Source of the DNA: CALGYY01 sp963678485
GTDB taxonomy: Bacteria > Bacteroidota > Bacteroidia > Bacteroidales > CAIWKO01
Direction: 5' to 3'
DNA: 64,000 nt
NCBI GenBank assembly: GCA_963678485.1
Contig: OY782882.1
Coordinates: 682,001 to 746,000 of the forward strand
Shown here: in pieces, positions 31,501 through 38,741 of the stretch
Position numbering within the stretch: position 1 is the first letter of the stretch
How the letters are laid out: each line of letters begins with the position of its first letter
Position numbers and translations under genes: made by a program
Notes under the pieces: generated by a model
The model's database searches: none
What the model saw: the letters and a program-made list of their open reading frames with translations, nothing else
What the model was told of the DNA's origin: nothing

Positions 31501-34500
31501 AATTACCGAAAGCACTTAAGTTCGCAGGTGTTGCAAAGGTATAGGTCATAGTTGCACCACTGGCAATCGGCCCGGCAAAGGTGTTGCAAACTGGTGCGTT
31601 ACCATTAATCTTATAGCACATACCCACATTAGACAAGCTGTTTGAACCTTTGTTCTTCACTGTGACCTTAATACTATCAGCAGCAGATAACTGACAACTA
31701 GAACTAGGAGCAATTACAGCAAGAACAGCAAGGTCGGTACTTAGCAAATCAAACTCATCTGCGCCCATATCAGGTGTGGTGACTGAACGAGGCTGACCAT
31801 CGATATCATCAGTGATTCCAACGATGGGCTTACCAAGATTCAGAACATTCATTGAATATGTATGCAAATTTGAGGAGGTTAAATACTCTGGATTTACTGA
31901 TATTGAGTTTGTATCTTTTGTTGTTGCCGTTTTCCAAGCTGCTAATGTGGCAATATTACCACTCCAATAACCCAGATTCGTTCCAGTACTATACAAATCA
32001 TTATAATTCATATTTGAGATTGCGGCTGGAGTATCAACATATTCCGCAAGTCCAGAAGTATTGGTTCCAGTGTATGCAAAAATATTATCCTTTATCTGAT
32101 TGTTTGTGTAAGATGAACTTGAATATAAGTAATATGCACGTCCAGTTCCAGCAGAACCATATATGTTTACACTATTATAATATACATTTTGGAATTTACT
32201 ATAGTAATTGATAATTCCATAACTACTATTAGCTCCACCAATACTTACCATATTATTGGCAATAAGACCTTCACCACCTAAAACACCAGTGGAATAGTAA
32301 TCATATATTCCGTAGCCCCCATTAATCAAACGAATGGTATTCTTCCGCACCTTCATATTATTGTTGCAATAACCAAGGTACATCCCATAAAATGTGGTGT
32401 ATGTAGAATTCGTTGTAATTGAATTGCCATCAATGACCGGAGCATTTTGCTGATAAAGATAAATAGCCGTATAATACTGATTTACAAAAGTATTATTTAA
32501 AACATTGGTACTTTTTTCCAAACCAGAGGGTCCAGAATAATAGATACCATAACTACCATTCTCAAATGTATTTTTTATGAAAGCATTCGCTGTATCAATG
32601 CTGGAACTTGATGGCCCATAGACTAAAGCATAATCAGTAGAGGTAGCTGTAGTAACAGGAGCAGTGATTTTATTACCATCGAAAATATTCTCGATTGAAC
32701 CATTATCAACTGTTACAACATTTGCGTAAGATGTTCCGCGCGCTTGCAGTGTCATATTCTTGAAGCGGAAATAATCACCACCGTTCAACTTCACCACATA
32801 ATTTGTTGCTGACGAAATAGCAGAATCACGCAGTATCACATCACCATAAAGTCCACTTTGTGATTGGAAGGTAATGGTGTTGGTTGCAGAAGCGCCCATG
32901 ATTGAAGGTATGCTCAAGCGCTCATTATAAGTACCACTCATTACATTAAATGTAACCGGACCACTGATACCGCAATTCATCATATTGGACAATGCTGCAT
33001 TAAAGGTCGCATAGTCTCCGCCACTTCCAATGGTATAGTTACCTGACAGTGTCCCTGAACACACATAGAAGCTAGCATTTGAAGTATCATTTATTGCAGC
33101 CACATCCGATCCACCGTTAGGAAACTCAGTCCATGCTTTTATTGTATGAGCTCCCAAAGCAAAGTTGGCTGTGTCAATATTCAAACTAGGATTAACTGTT
33201 CCTGCGTACATGGTACCTGTCCAATGCAGACTATCCTGAATAATACCGTCAACTTTGTATTTAATTTTCACCGATGTAAGAGTATCGTCTGAATAATTAA
33301 CAAGTTTAACGGTAACAGGTACGTTAGTGCCAGGAATGACAATTCCGCTCGGCATGGATACTTGAGCAATCCCAGCATCAAACATCACATTGTAAGTTGG
33401 TGCAAAACCAATTGTAATATTTGGTCTAGATGTTCCCAATGTTCCATTACCTGTCGGAGCCGTATTATCAGCCGTATATGTCATATGTGTATTTGTAGCC
33501 TGAGTAGTATAGGCAAACGATGGATAAGTGAATGTCCCAGACCCAGTGTAGTTAGCCTCACAAAGAACAACAAGGTTCCCTGAACTGTAATTATAAGGAG
33601 AAATTAATGATAAAGCTCTCCAACCAACTGTTGAGAACGCAACTGTACCATCATATACCAAAGTTGCACCGGCAATTGCATTTGCCCAAGTATCTGCAGT
33701 AAACACTGTAGCGGTCGTTGTTTTTAAATAAACTTTAATCGGAGCATTGGTTGCCACAGCGGAGGAAACATACCATGCAAGACTTAATATATTTCCATAC
33801 TGCGTAGCTTCTGTCTGAGTATAAATGGATGCACTGCGGCCATAACCCCACAAAATATCAAATGGATGCGCTTGACCAGATGTTCCTGTTCCAATAATTA
33901 CAGGATATGGCCCCTTCTTAATATAAAAGTTCTTTGTAGTGGCATTTCCACTATTGCTCGATAAGGAGTTATCTACAGCATGTACATAATAGGAAATGGC
34001 TGTATTCCAAGTATAGCTAGGAATTGTTGCTTTATATGTTGAGTCAGAAACCCAGACCATAGGAATATTAATACTTGAGCCGCCATTCACTGTATAAACC
34101 AGCCATGCAGTGTCAATTCCTGATTGATCTTTAATCCATGCATAAATATCAAATGGACCTGTATTGTTAATAGTATCTTGAACAATTGGAGGCTTGTAAG
34201 TGATTACAGGCGGGTTTAACTCCGAAATGGCACCAAGCACCTGAATATTATCAATGAACCAGCCATGATTATAGTTGGCACCGTTTACTCCACCATCGCG
34301 CAGGGCAAAACGCACTCTAACATTAGCCTGTCCTGCAGCAAGTGCAGAAATATCAAACTGCTCAGGCATCCACCAACTGTTTAATGGTTTTGCATCATTC
34401 ACTGCATAGTTCCACATATTCGGAACAATATAAGTGTATGCGTTAAACTTGTTGCTGTTGGTTACAAACTGAGATGGCCCCGGATTAATATATTGTGTAC

Positions 34501-34849
34501 CCGTGAGCTTGGTCCAAGGACCATTATTCACAGATACTTCTATTTCTCCACCATCCGTAAGCTCTATCTTACAAATATGCGAAAACTTCAAGACCACATT
34601 GGCGTAGCCTGTACAATTAATTACACTGGTTGTAAGATACGACGTATCACCGGCTTGAACAAAATTCGAGTCGCACTGAGCACCTGCCGCATACACCCGG
34701 GTATTAATACCCCAGGCCGTTGGCGTACCGCTCGAAGTTACACTGTCACCCCCCGAAGGAGCCTCGAAATTCTCATGATAGATAACGGTTTGCGCCGAAA
34801 CGAAAGATGTAATCATTAAGGCACTCAATAGTAAAAACCATTTTTTCAT
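22550..34849 (-). CDS. Giant T9SS surface protein (4099 aa), paralogue 2
   Basis: The same architecture as its downstream neighbour, but longer. Signal peptide cut at SA-QT (19/20); jelly roll to ~210 (GWFIDNIQV); Ig-like and second jelly-roll region; first right-handed beta-helix ~600-1015; CARDB and jelly roll (MFIDDINI). A unit of ~368 residues repeated three times follows (~1305-2405). Two further beta-helices (~2520-2950 and ~3065-3505) come next, then CARDB domains, a jelly roll with WAIDDFAI, and the sorting domain LWQNVPNPATGN to LTKKMVIR. The N-terminal ~600 residues align closely with paralogue 1 (for example NCTGxxNVVLKFSHICKIEL in both), so the pair arose by gene duplication. No enzyme motif is visible. 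Surface structural or adhesive function is inference. Confidence 0.88.
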   Translation of the reverse strand: MKKWFLLLSALMITSFVSAQTVIYHENFEAPSGGDSVTSSGTPTAWGINTRVYAAGAQCDSNFVQAGDTSYLTTSVINCTGYANVVLKFSHICKIELTDGGEIEVSVNNGPWTKLTGTQYINPGPSQFVTNSNKFNAYTYIVPNMWNYAVNDAKPLNSWWMPEQFDISALAAGQANVRVRFALRDGGVNGANYNHGWFIDNIQVLGAISELNPPVITYKPPIVQDTINNTGPFDIYAWIKDQSGIDTAWLVYTVNGGSSINIPMVWVSDSTYKATIPSYTWNTAISYYVHAVDNSLSSNSGNATTKNFYIKKGPYPVIIGTGTSGQAHPFDILWGYGRSASIYTQTEATQYGNILSLAWYVSSAVATNAPIKVYLKTTTATVFTADTWANAIAGATLVYDGTVAFSTVGWRALSLISPYNYSSGNLVVLCEANYTGSGTFTYPSFAYTTQATNTHMTYTADNTAPTGNGTLGTSRPNITIGFAPTYNVMFDAGIAQVSMPSGIVIPGTNVPVTVKLVNYSDDTLTSVKIKYKVDGIIQDSLHWTGTMYAGTVNPSLNIDTANFALGAHTIKAWTEFPNGGSDVAAINDTSNASFYVCSGTLSGNYTIGSGGDYATFNAALSNMMNCGISGPVTFNVMSGTYNERLSIPSIMGASATNTITFQSQSGLYGDVILRDSAISSATNYVVKLNGGDYFRFKNMTLQARGTSYANVVTVDNGSIENIFDGNKITAPVTTATSTDYALVYGPSSSSIDTANAFIKNTFENGSYGIYYSGPSGLEKSTNVLNNTFVNQYYTAIYLYQQNAPVIDGNSITTNSTYTTFYGMYLGYCNNNMKVRKNTIRLINGGYGIYDYYSTGVLGGEGLIANNMVSIGGANSSYGIINYYSKFQNVYYNSVNIYGSAGTGRAYYLYSSSSYTNNQIKDNIFAYTGTNTSGLAEYVDTPAAISNMNYNDLYSTGTNLGYWSGNIATLAAWKTATTKDTNSISVNPEYLTSSNLHTYSMNVLNLGKPIVGITDDIDGQPRSVTTPDMGADEFDLLSTDLAVLAVIAPSSSCQLSAADSIKVTVKNKGSNSLSNVGMCYKINGNAPVCNTFAGPIASGATMTYTFATPANLSAFGNYTITAYVSNPAEQNNSNDTARRTIYSGYNFITAGTYTQGFESTDYYGDWSKLSEGPDVYSWEYPYVGTPHSGANSARFLNNATNTLNDWLFSRCFPLEAGKTYEVSYWYRGSSTTTPSRLKLKYGLTSTPAAMLYTIDSLPNILSTTYAQSVKRFVAPATASYNFGWCAYSASGTQNMFIDDINIKYIPDQEAAVMNMSRPIAGCGLSNAEQVRIKIKNNGVSSINGNLTAYYKVGSAPAVSEPVTGTILSGDTLNFTFATPLNMVAPVRDSIFKIKAWIVLTGDPVPANDSVYKEVKSGFVPSSPIVTNDTVVQNYPATLLASSTGPVFWYTSAVATASFYTGPSYTTAPLTTTTNYYVEASTALPGAVKTIGTGTSTTSYIPLYGYYDYSWSSILFTSAELGFTGRIDTIAFQANTTAPYTSLDQRVYMSNVAYTAFPDVLPPVVGSMTNVYTGTVVWSGNGWYKIALQTPFNYDGVSSLQISWENRDGSYASGYPTFNYTTTAANDKARYGYADGAMPTVAGTATTSRPNIRFVYTVPGCNSARVPVTATVLHPAEDIALINIETPVTGCADLAGEVVSVKLFNNGIDTIENAFTLAYKVSGNPTPVSEIVNTDILPGDTIVHTFATPASMPVIAGDSIYQITVYGHNAADIYFGNDTLVKTVALNFTPLNPTVVEDTIIFGNPATLQASSPNTLSWYTVPTGGTSVFSGPVFNTPTLFDTTTYYVQAVGRVPGGVTTIGAGTSTTNYIPAYGYYNYSWSSILFTPAELGFYGRIDSIAFKASVTAPYNMLDQRIYMANVPYTAFPNADPPVVGSMTSVFTGDITWSGNGWYKLALQTPFIYDGTSSLEIAWENHDGSWSSGYPSFAYTTTTAATQAKYDYDDAAFPTVTGSLTSSRPNIYFSHETDGCPSDRLPVTAYVIIPQEDIAIDQIVTPNDGCTFGLEDVTIKFFNYGIDTIETPFTLGYKVSGVPTPVTEVVNYIMLPGDSMTHTFATPAVFNLTSGDSTFLITAFGANPGDIYFVNDTLRKNVTVSFSPADPTVTSDTVPYGTAATLLASSPWNLDWYTVPTGGTVADTGSSITTPPLYGNQTYYVEATSTLPFASVIIGTGTSTTSYLPTYGLWDYSWSSMLWTSAELGFGGLIDTIAFYSSATAPYTYLNQSIYMSNVAYTSYSNANPPVVAGMTNVYTGNMTFSGTGWHKIALQTPFVYDGTSSLEIAWMNNDGSWVSGYPNFRYTTTAAADKAKYDNDDGAMPTVAGTLTSNRPNVYFHAGKEGCPSHRIPVYAVVTAHPDVDASILDIVAPVSPTTLGVHNVDVVLKNYGLDTLENTNIAWTVNGVAQTPYAWSGSLLTGQSQTVTIGTHDFVYVPYPGDNVVTAWVDLVADTIPANDTASVIINAHGPYHGTYTLGGSSADFPSFTIAALALKEWGVSAAVDILVNTATYTEQVVFDSIPGISATNTITFRSATGNNTDVTLQFAGTTTDNYVLKLNNAEYMHFEDMTIKSTASATYGRVVELAGGANHNYFENNIIRSIISTSSSAAAIYSGSGAHDDYNRFIGNQIENGYYGVYFYGSSSVRKEGNHFIDNTITGWNYYGVYAYYNDSVRVIGNTIQHGPAATTNYGIYSYYCDNGSRFERNKIVSTSSGSFYGIYAYYNNSSATVYNNIANNFISQAGATGTAYGIYLYYSNYQNVYFNSVNINGGSATDGRAMYQSGGGNIKVVNNNFANTGGGYAYYVSSGSAVSTSNYNNLYTTGTDLAYWNANRIDLAALQTASSKDVNSKSVPPSFYSTHNLHTYSIDLYNAGTPIAGFTSDFDLETRNATTPCIGADEFTPPAVDAGAISIDAPFSPVGGGAQNVRVSVRNFGLNTLTSMTITFEVDGVLGTPYLWTGSLPSGIIDPGVLVGTFTFPQGATVIRAWTSLPNGSADPNHLNDTTSVSVMSCAGPLAGTYTIGGASSDYTDFNEAVLALRYCGVSGPVVFNVLPGTYDEQVLIQQVAGASATNTITFQSQTSLNTDVTLQYAAQGSVDNFVLKLDTASFLRFNNMTIKSTTSTTYGKVVVLSGGASNNNFKGDIIQSIVSSSSNAVPVYSTSGRSENFNVFEGNNIQNGYYGIYFYGSSTYPKLSNDFVNNNITGYNYYGLYLAYNDTVNVSGNHIVNGSAATTNYPVYLYYCGKGAQVIGNDIIGNSNGSFYGIELYYSDGTSASQSLIANNFISYTTGTGTAYGVYIYYSDYAKVVYNSVNISGGSISGGRALYSTGATYLTLLNNNFVNSGSGYAYYVSGTGSLAASDYNNIYTPSTTYAYYGSASVANLAALSTASGMDTNSVSADPVFVSATDLHATSSVVNAVALPLAYITSDIDGDVRNATLPDIGADEFTPLAKDISVTAFILPSATYSPVGTSVNVTIRVRNLGSDTISSFGVHYKYGALLPVNATWTGTLAPAATVDYAFVAPFSAVNGTQSLCAYTTLAGDGNVHNDTLCRNFIGVPVLVVPDSTDFETVNNWYTDGTLWEYGIPTSDSINYAHSPVNVWKTNLDGQYGNSVTEYLYTPYYNFTQVNDATLKFWHWYETEENYDYGKIEYNITGTTTWISLGYVGDPAATNWYNGTTTSGAVGGFMGNSSGWVQSSFNLSTIPAIVNATVPVQFRFKFASDISSVGDGWAIDDFAIIAPPLAKDAGVIAVVNPIGSTITGDDITLQVTLKNFGTDSLMMIPVGFRINGGATTQSTWTGILLPGATTNYTFPTTYVSPGSTYDICAFTKRQGDIYKFNDTTCVSMGVSPAALDAGVVALISPTATTIFGDSVAVTIRIKNFGSTALTSIPLGYSRNGVQLFTTTWTGSLAAGDSLDYTFTKKYVSPLSLYSLCAYSMLPNDANALNDQKCLSPEGVIGIDEFGYSGFKLWQNVPNPATGNTSIMYQIPQDGKVSFDLYNMFGQVIMSLEQEALAGQNTFEIDVDPMAVGVYYYAVTYEGKRLTKKMVIR
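24330..27290 (-). repeat. Duplicated beta-helix modules in the 4099-aa gene (third copy at about 31800-33045)
   Basis: Three modules share the order Y-T-[IL]-G-G plus Ser/Asp, ISATNTITF[RQ]S, FxGNxIxNGYYGxYFYGSSS, and end near DIGADEFTP. The two in this interval are the most alike; the one at 31800-33045 is more diverged. The YYGIY-type rungs, rich in Tyr, Asn and Ser, are those of a right-handed parallel beta-helix. Boundaries are approximate. Confidence 0.75.
27630..30935 (-). repeat. Triplicated ~1.1-kb unit in the 4099-aa gene
   Basis: The landmark gaactcca occurs at 30318, 29211 and 28107, giving spacings of 1107 and 1104 bases (369 and 368 codons). Each unit has a CARDB-like domain (GCxxxxEDVxIKFFNxGIDTIE), an Ig-like segment (WYTVPTGGT) and a jelly roll beginning IGTGTSTTSYIP and ending SSRPNIYF. 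All copies keep the frame. Confidence 0.85.
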
Positions 34850-34884
34850 ATTATAGTTTATTTAGAATTTTTCTAAGAAAGTAA

Positions 34885-34916
34885 CAAAAATACGGAAACA
34901 CAGGTACCTCCACAAA
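34885..34916 (-). promoter_or_regulatory. Promoter of the 4099-aa surface protein gene
   Basis: On the minus strand TTTG (34913-34916), a 20-base spacer and TATTTTTG (34885-34892), a perfect TAnnTTTG, precede the start codon by 35 bases. Confidence 0.7.
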
Positions 34917-35245
34917 TAATTTAGATTATTTAACATATTATTGTTCCCTGAGAATATTACAATAGTCACGTTTTTAATAATTTAATACAAACTCAACGCA
35001 AGAACTTTATTTAATTTTTTGTAAAATTTTTAATATGCATAACAACCACATATTTAGGTATTTCCATCTACTGAAAAAGTAAAAATTACGTTAATTTTCT
35101 TATTTCAATCATCTATATCATTAAAACATTAATTATTCTCAACTAAAATTTCGTTCAAGCACAGCCCTCTCCTCTAAATTTGCACTTCGCAAATTATACC
35201 ACCACACTCCCTCACCAAACACATTATCACATTACCACATTAGCA
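34917..35245. other. AT-rich intergenic region between icmF and the giant gene
   Basis: No gene is seen. It contains a TAnnTTTG look-alike on the plus strand (TAAATTTG, 35175-35182) that overlaps a small hairpin (AATTTGC, 35177-35183, with GCAAATT, 35189-35195), and an 8-bp tandem repeat at its end. A plus-strand transcript from there would run antisense into icmF, but nothing else supports one. Confidence 0.4.
35220..35243. repeat. 8-bp tandem microrepeat CACATTA(T/C/G) x3
   Basis: Three consecutive units, cacattat, cacattac and cacattag, differ only in the last base and end two bases before the icmF stop codon (35246-35248, minus strand). Confidence 0.75.
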
Positions 35246-38200
35246 TTACATATTTCGCCTGTACTGACCGCCTACATTATACAATGCTGCAGTGATCTGC
35301 CCAAGTGAGCAGGTCTTACCAATTTCCATCAGCAGTCCGAAAATATTTTTATTCATGCGAACTGCATGTTGCAATTCTTCTAATAATGCCGGACTTACGT
35401 CGGCATGATGTCGGTGCAACTCATCAATAGTACGAATCTGATGTTGCTTTTCCTCCTCGGTGGCACGTATTACCTCGCCGGGGATGGTTGTTGGAGAGCC
35501 CTTGGATGATAAAAATGTATTTACACCAATAATGGGAAATTCACCATTATGTTTCAATGTTTCGTAATAAAGCGACTCTTCCTGTATTTTACCGCGCTGA
35601 TACATAGTCTCCATAGCACCAAGCACTCCTCCCCGCTCAGTCAGTCGGTCAAACTCAGCCATCACCGCTTCTTCAACAAGATCGGTAAGCTCTTCAATGA
35701 TAAATGCTCCCTGAGTCGGATTCTGGTTTTTGGCCAGACCCAGTTCACGATTGATGATTAATTGGATGGCCATCGCACGTCGCACCGATTCTTCTGTAGG
35801 CGTTGTGATCGCCTCATCATATGCATTTGTGTGCAATGAATTGCAATTATCATAAATTGCATACAAAGCCTGAAGAGTTGTCCGTATATCATTAAAATCG
35901 ATTTCCTGCGCATGCAGCGATCGCCCGGATGTTTGAATATGGTACTTCAACATCTGTGAACGCGAATTTGCCTTATACTTCAGTTTCATCGCCTTTGCCC
36001 AAATAATGCGGGCTACACGACCAATAACAGAGAATTCCGGATCTATACCATTGCTAAAGAAATAGGAAAGATTGGGTGCAAATTTATTGATATCCATCCC
36101 ACGCGAAACATAATACTCCACAAACGTAAATCCATTGGCCAAAGTAAATGCAAGTTGAGAAATAGGATTTGCGCCTGCTTCCGCAATATGATATCCAGAT
36201 ATTGAAACTGAGTAGAAATTTCTTATATTATTATTAATAAAATATTCCTGAACATCTCCCATCATTTTCAACGAAAAATCAGTAGAAAAAATACAGGTAT
36301 TCTGCGCCTGATCTTCTTTTAAAATGTCAGCCTGAACAGTACCGCGAACGCGACATATGGTATCTGTCTTTATCTGCTCATAAACATCTTTTGGCAAGAC
36401 CTGATCTCCAGTGACCCCAAGTAACATCAACCCCAGACCATTATTCCCTTCAGGCAATGCGCCATAGTATTGTGGTTGCTTTTGACCCTTAGCAGCATAA
36501 ATCTGTTCGATTTTTTTACGCACTTCAGTTTCCATCCCGTTTGCACGGATATAAAACTCGCATTGCTGATCAATCGCTGCATTCATAAAATAAGCAGTCA
36601 TGATGGGTGCAGGGCCATTTATGGTCATTGAAACAGAAGTCTTGGCATCAGCCAGATCAAATCCTGAATACAACTTTTTAGCATCATCAAGACAACAAAT
36701 GGAAACGCCTGAATTGCCAATTTTTCCATAAATATCTGGACGTACATGAGGGTTATCACCATATAAGGTCACACTATCAAAAGCTGTTGACAAGCGAATG
36801 GCGGGCATTCCCTTTGACAAATAATGAAATCGCTTATTAGTTCGTTCCGGACCACCTTCACCTGCAAACATTCGTGTTGGATCTTCTTCTTCACGTTTGA
36901 AAGGGAAAACGCCAGCTGCATAAGGAAATTCACCGGGAACATTTTCGCGGAGATTCCATCTCAACACATCACCCCATGCTTTGTATCGGGGAGTTACAAC
37001 CTTTGGAATACGGCTATGTGAAAGGGATTCAGTGTATGTCTTAACACGAATTTCTTTATCGCGAACGGAATATACAAATTCGTCATTCTTATAATTCTGC
37101 ACCTTCTCCTGCCAGCCCAGTAAAATGCGGCGATTCGAAGGCTCAAGATTTTCACTAAACAGTTCATACTGCTTTTTGAGCCCTTCAACTAATGATCCTT
37201 TATCAGGGGCATCGGAGGCTTCTACCACTTCTAACGCCTGCTGAATGCCATAAAGCTTTTGAGCTACTTCGGACTGCGCTTCGCTCCATGCATTGTAATT
37301 CCTTACAGTTTCAGAAATTTCAGAAAGATAGCGAGTGCGATGTGGAGGAATGATAAAGATTTTATCGGCTACCTCAGTGTGCTGATCGATCCCACATACA
37401 AAATCAGCATTCGTCTTTTGCTTCAACAGCTTAACAAGACCGCAATACAATTCATTTACACCAGGGTCATTGAATTGGGATGCCGTTGTGCCAAACACAG
37501 GCATTGTATCCAAGGATTGCTCCCATAAATTATGATTGCGCTGATACTGCTTGCGCACATATTGCAAAGCATCCATTGCACCCCGCTTATCAAACTTGTT
37601 TAATGCAATAATGTCAGCAAAATCAAGCATATCGATTTTCTCAAGCTGAGTCGCAGCACCATATTCTGGCGTCATCACATACATAGAAACATTACAGTGA
37701 TCCACAATCTCAGTATCGCTTTGCCCAATTCCTGAAGTTTCTAAAATAATCAAATCAAAGGGGGCGCATTTTATTATTGAGACTGCATCTTTTACATAAC
37801 GCGAAAGTGCAAGGTTCGACTGTCTGGTAGCTAAAGACCGCATGTACACCCGGTCAGTATCGATTGCGTTCATCCGGATACGATCCCCAAGCAAAGCCCC
37901 GCCAGTTTTACGTTTTGAAGGATCAACTGAAATAATGGCAAGATGCTTATCGGGATTATGATTTAAAAATCTGCGAACCACCTCATCTACCAAAGATGAC
38001 TTTCCGGCTCCACCTGTTCCTGTAATGCCAACCACTGGAATGTCAGATTTAAGAGCATTTTCTTCGCATTTTTTCAAAAAATCAGAAATATCATCAGGAT
38101 AATTCTCTGCTGCAGAAATCAGATGAGCAATTGTATTTACATCGCGTTTGGCAAGCTTTTCAAAATCAGTTTCCGGGTTTTTCCCACAAGGAAAATCACA

Positions 38201-38626
38201 TTTCGAAAGTAAATCATTAATCATTCCCTGTAAACCCATCTCTCTGCCATCATCCGGAGAATAAATGCGCACTATACCATATGCCTGCAATTCTTTAATC
38301 TCTTCCGGAAGAAAAACACCACCACCACCACCGAAAATACGAATATGTCCACAACCCTTCTGCTTTAGCAAATCATACATATACTTAAAAAACTCCATGT
38401 GACCTCCTTGATAAGAAGTCAATGCAATGGCCTGCGCATCCTCTTGAATAGCACAATCAACAATCTCCTGAACAGAGCGATTATGTCCAAGATGAATTAC
38501 TTCTGCGCCTGATGACTGCAAAATACGTCTGATAATATTAATTGTGGCATCATGTCCGTCGAAAAGCGAGGCCGCTGTTACAATGCGGACGTGGTGTTGA
38601 AGTTTATAAGCTGTGATTGTTTGCAT
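35246..38626 (-). CDS. icmF: Fused isobutyryl-CoA mutase IcmF
   Basis: A B12-dependent carbon-skeleton mutase that interconverts isobutyryl-CoA and butyryl-CoA (some also act on isovaleryl-CoA), fused to its G-protein chaperone. The start at 38626 (MQTITAYKLQHHVRIVTAAS) gives 1126 aa, the family length; an upstream ATG at 38809 would add 61 unrelated residues and overlap the divergent promoter. Order: B12-binding domain with SLFDGHDA (axial His); MeaI GTPase with P-loop GTGGAGKSS (~205), ETSGIGQSDTE and NKFD; then the TIM-barrel mutase. Where methylmalonyl-CoA mutase has Tyr89 and Arg207, this protein has Phe574 (AAGVFPF) and Gln775 (DQAQNTC), the isobutyryl-type pair; SISGYH keeps the catalytic His. 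It probably serves branched-chain acid or butyrate metabolism. Confidence 0.93.
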   Translation of the reverse strand: MQTITAYKLQHHVRIVTAASLFDGHDATINIIRRILQSSGAEVIHLGHNRSVQEIVDCAIQEDAQAIALTSYQGGHMEFFKYMYDLLKQKGCGHIRIFGGGGGVFLPEEIKELQAYGIVRIYSPDDGREMGLQGMINDLLSKCDFPCGKNPETDFEKLAKRDVNTIAHLISAAENYPDDISDFLKKCEENALKSDIPVVGITGTGGAGKSSLVDEVVRRFLNHNPDKHLAIISVDPSKRKTGGALLGDRIRMNAIDTDRVYMRSLATRQSNLALSRYVKDAVSIIKCAPFDLIILETSGIGQSDTEIVDHCNVSMYVMTPEYGAATQLEKIDMLDFADIIALNKFDKRGAMDALQYVRKQYQRNHNLWEQSLDTMPVFGTTASQFNDPGVNELYCGLVKLLKQKTNADFVCGIDQHTEVADKIFIIPPHRTRYLSEISETVRNYNAWSEAQSEVAQKLYGIQQALEVVEASDAPDKGSLVEGLKKQYELFSENLEPSNRRILLGWQEKVQNYKNDEFVYSVRDKEIRVKTYTESLSHSRIPKVVTPRYKAWGDVLRWNLRENVPGEFPYAAGVFPFKREEEDPTRMFAGEGGPERTNKRFHYLSKGMPAIRLSTAFDSVTLYGDNPHVRPDIYGKIGNSGVSICCLDDAKKLYSGFDLADAKTSVSMTINGPAPIMTAYFMNAAIDQQCEFYIRANGMETEVRKKIEQIYAAKGQKQPQYYGALPEGNNGLGLMLLGVTGDQVLPKDVYEQIKTDTICRVRGTVQADILKEDQAQNTCIFSTDFSLKMMGDVQEYFINNNIRNFYSVSISGYHIAEAGANPISQLAFTLANGFTFVEYYVSRGMDINKFAPNLSYFFSNGIDPEFSVIGRVARIIWAKAMKLKYKANSRSQMLKYHIQTSGRSLHAQEIDFNDIRTTLQALYAIYDNCNSLHTNAYDEAITTPTEESVRRAMAIQLIINRELGLAKNQNPTQGAFIIEELTDLVEEAVMAEFDRLTERGGVLGAMETMYQRGKIQEESLYYETLKHNGEFPIIGVNTFLSSKGSPTTIPGEVIRATEEEKQHQIRTIDELHRHHADVSPALLEELQHAVRMNKNIFGLLMEIGKTCSLGQITAALYNVGGQYRRNM

Positions 38627-38653
38627 ATACTTTAAGCAAGTAATTAAGGGGGA

Positions 38654-38661
38654 CAAAGATA
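38654..38661 (-). promoter_or_regulatory. -7 promoter element for icmF
   Basis: On the minus strand this reads TATCTTTG, a perfect TAnnTTTG, 27 bases before the chosen icmF start. It supports the shorter start. No good -33 box was found. Confidence 0.5.
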
Positions 38662-38679
38662 GGAATTTTTTCAGGGAGG

Positions 38680-38709
38680 TTTGAAATACGAGCCAAAGTT
38701 CTATATTTG
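38680..38709 (+). promoter_or_regulatory. Promoter of the PPAD-like gene
   Basis: TTTG (38680-38683), an 18-base spacer and TATATTTG (38702-38709), both perfect matches to the Bacteroidota vegetative consensus. The ATG is 32 bases downstream. It faces away from the icmF promoter. Confidence 0.75.
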
Positions 38710-38741
38710 TTGCGACCAAGGATTCAAAAACACCTCCGATT

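Noticed and set aside
35175..35195. Plus-strand promoter TAAATTTG with hairpin
   Set aside because: The only downstream feature is the antisense strand of icmF; there is no -33 box, and such matches are expected by chance in AT-rich DNA.
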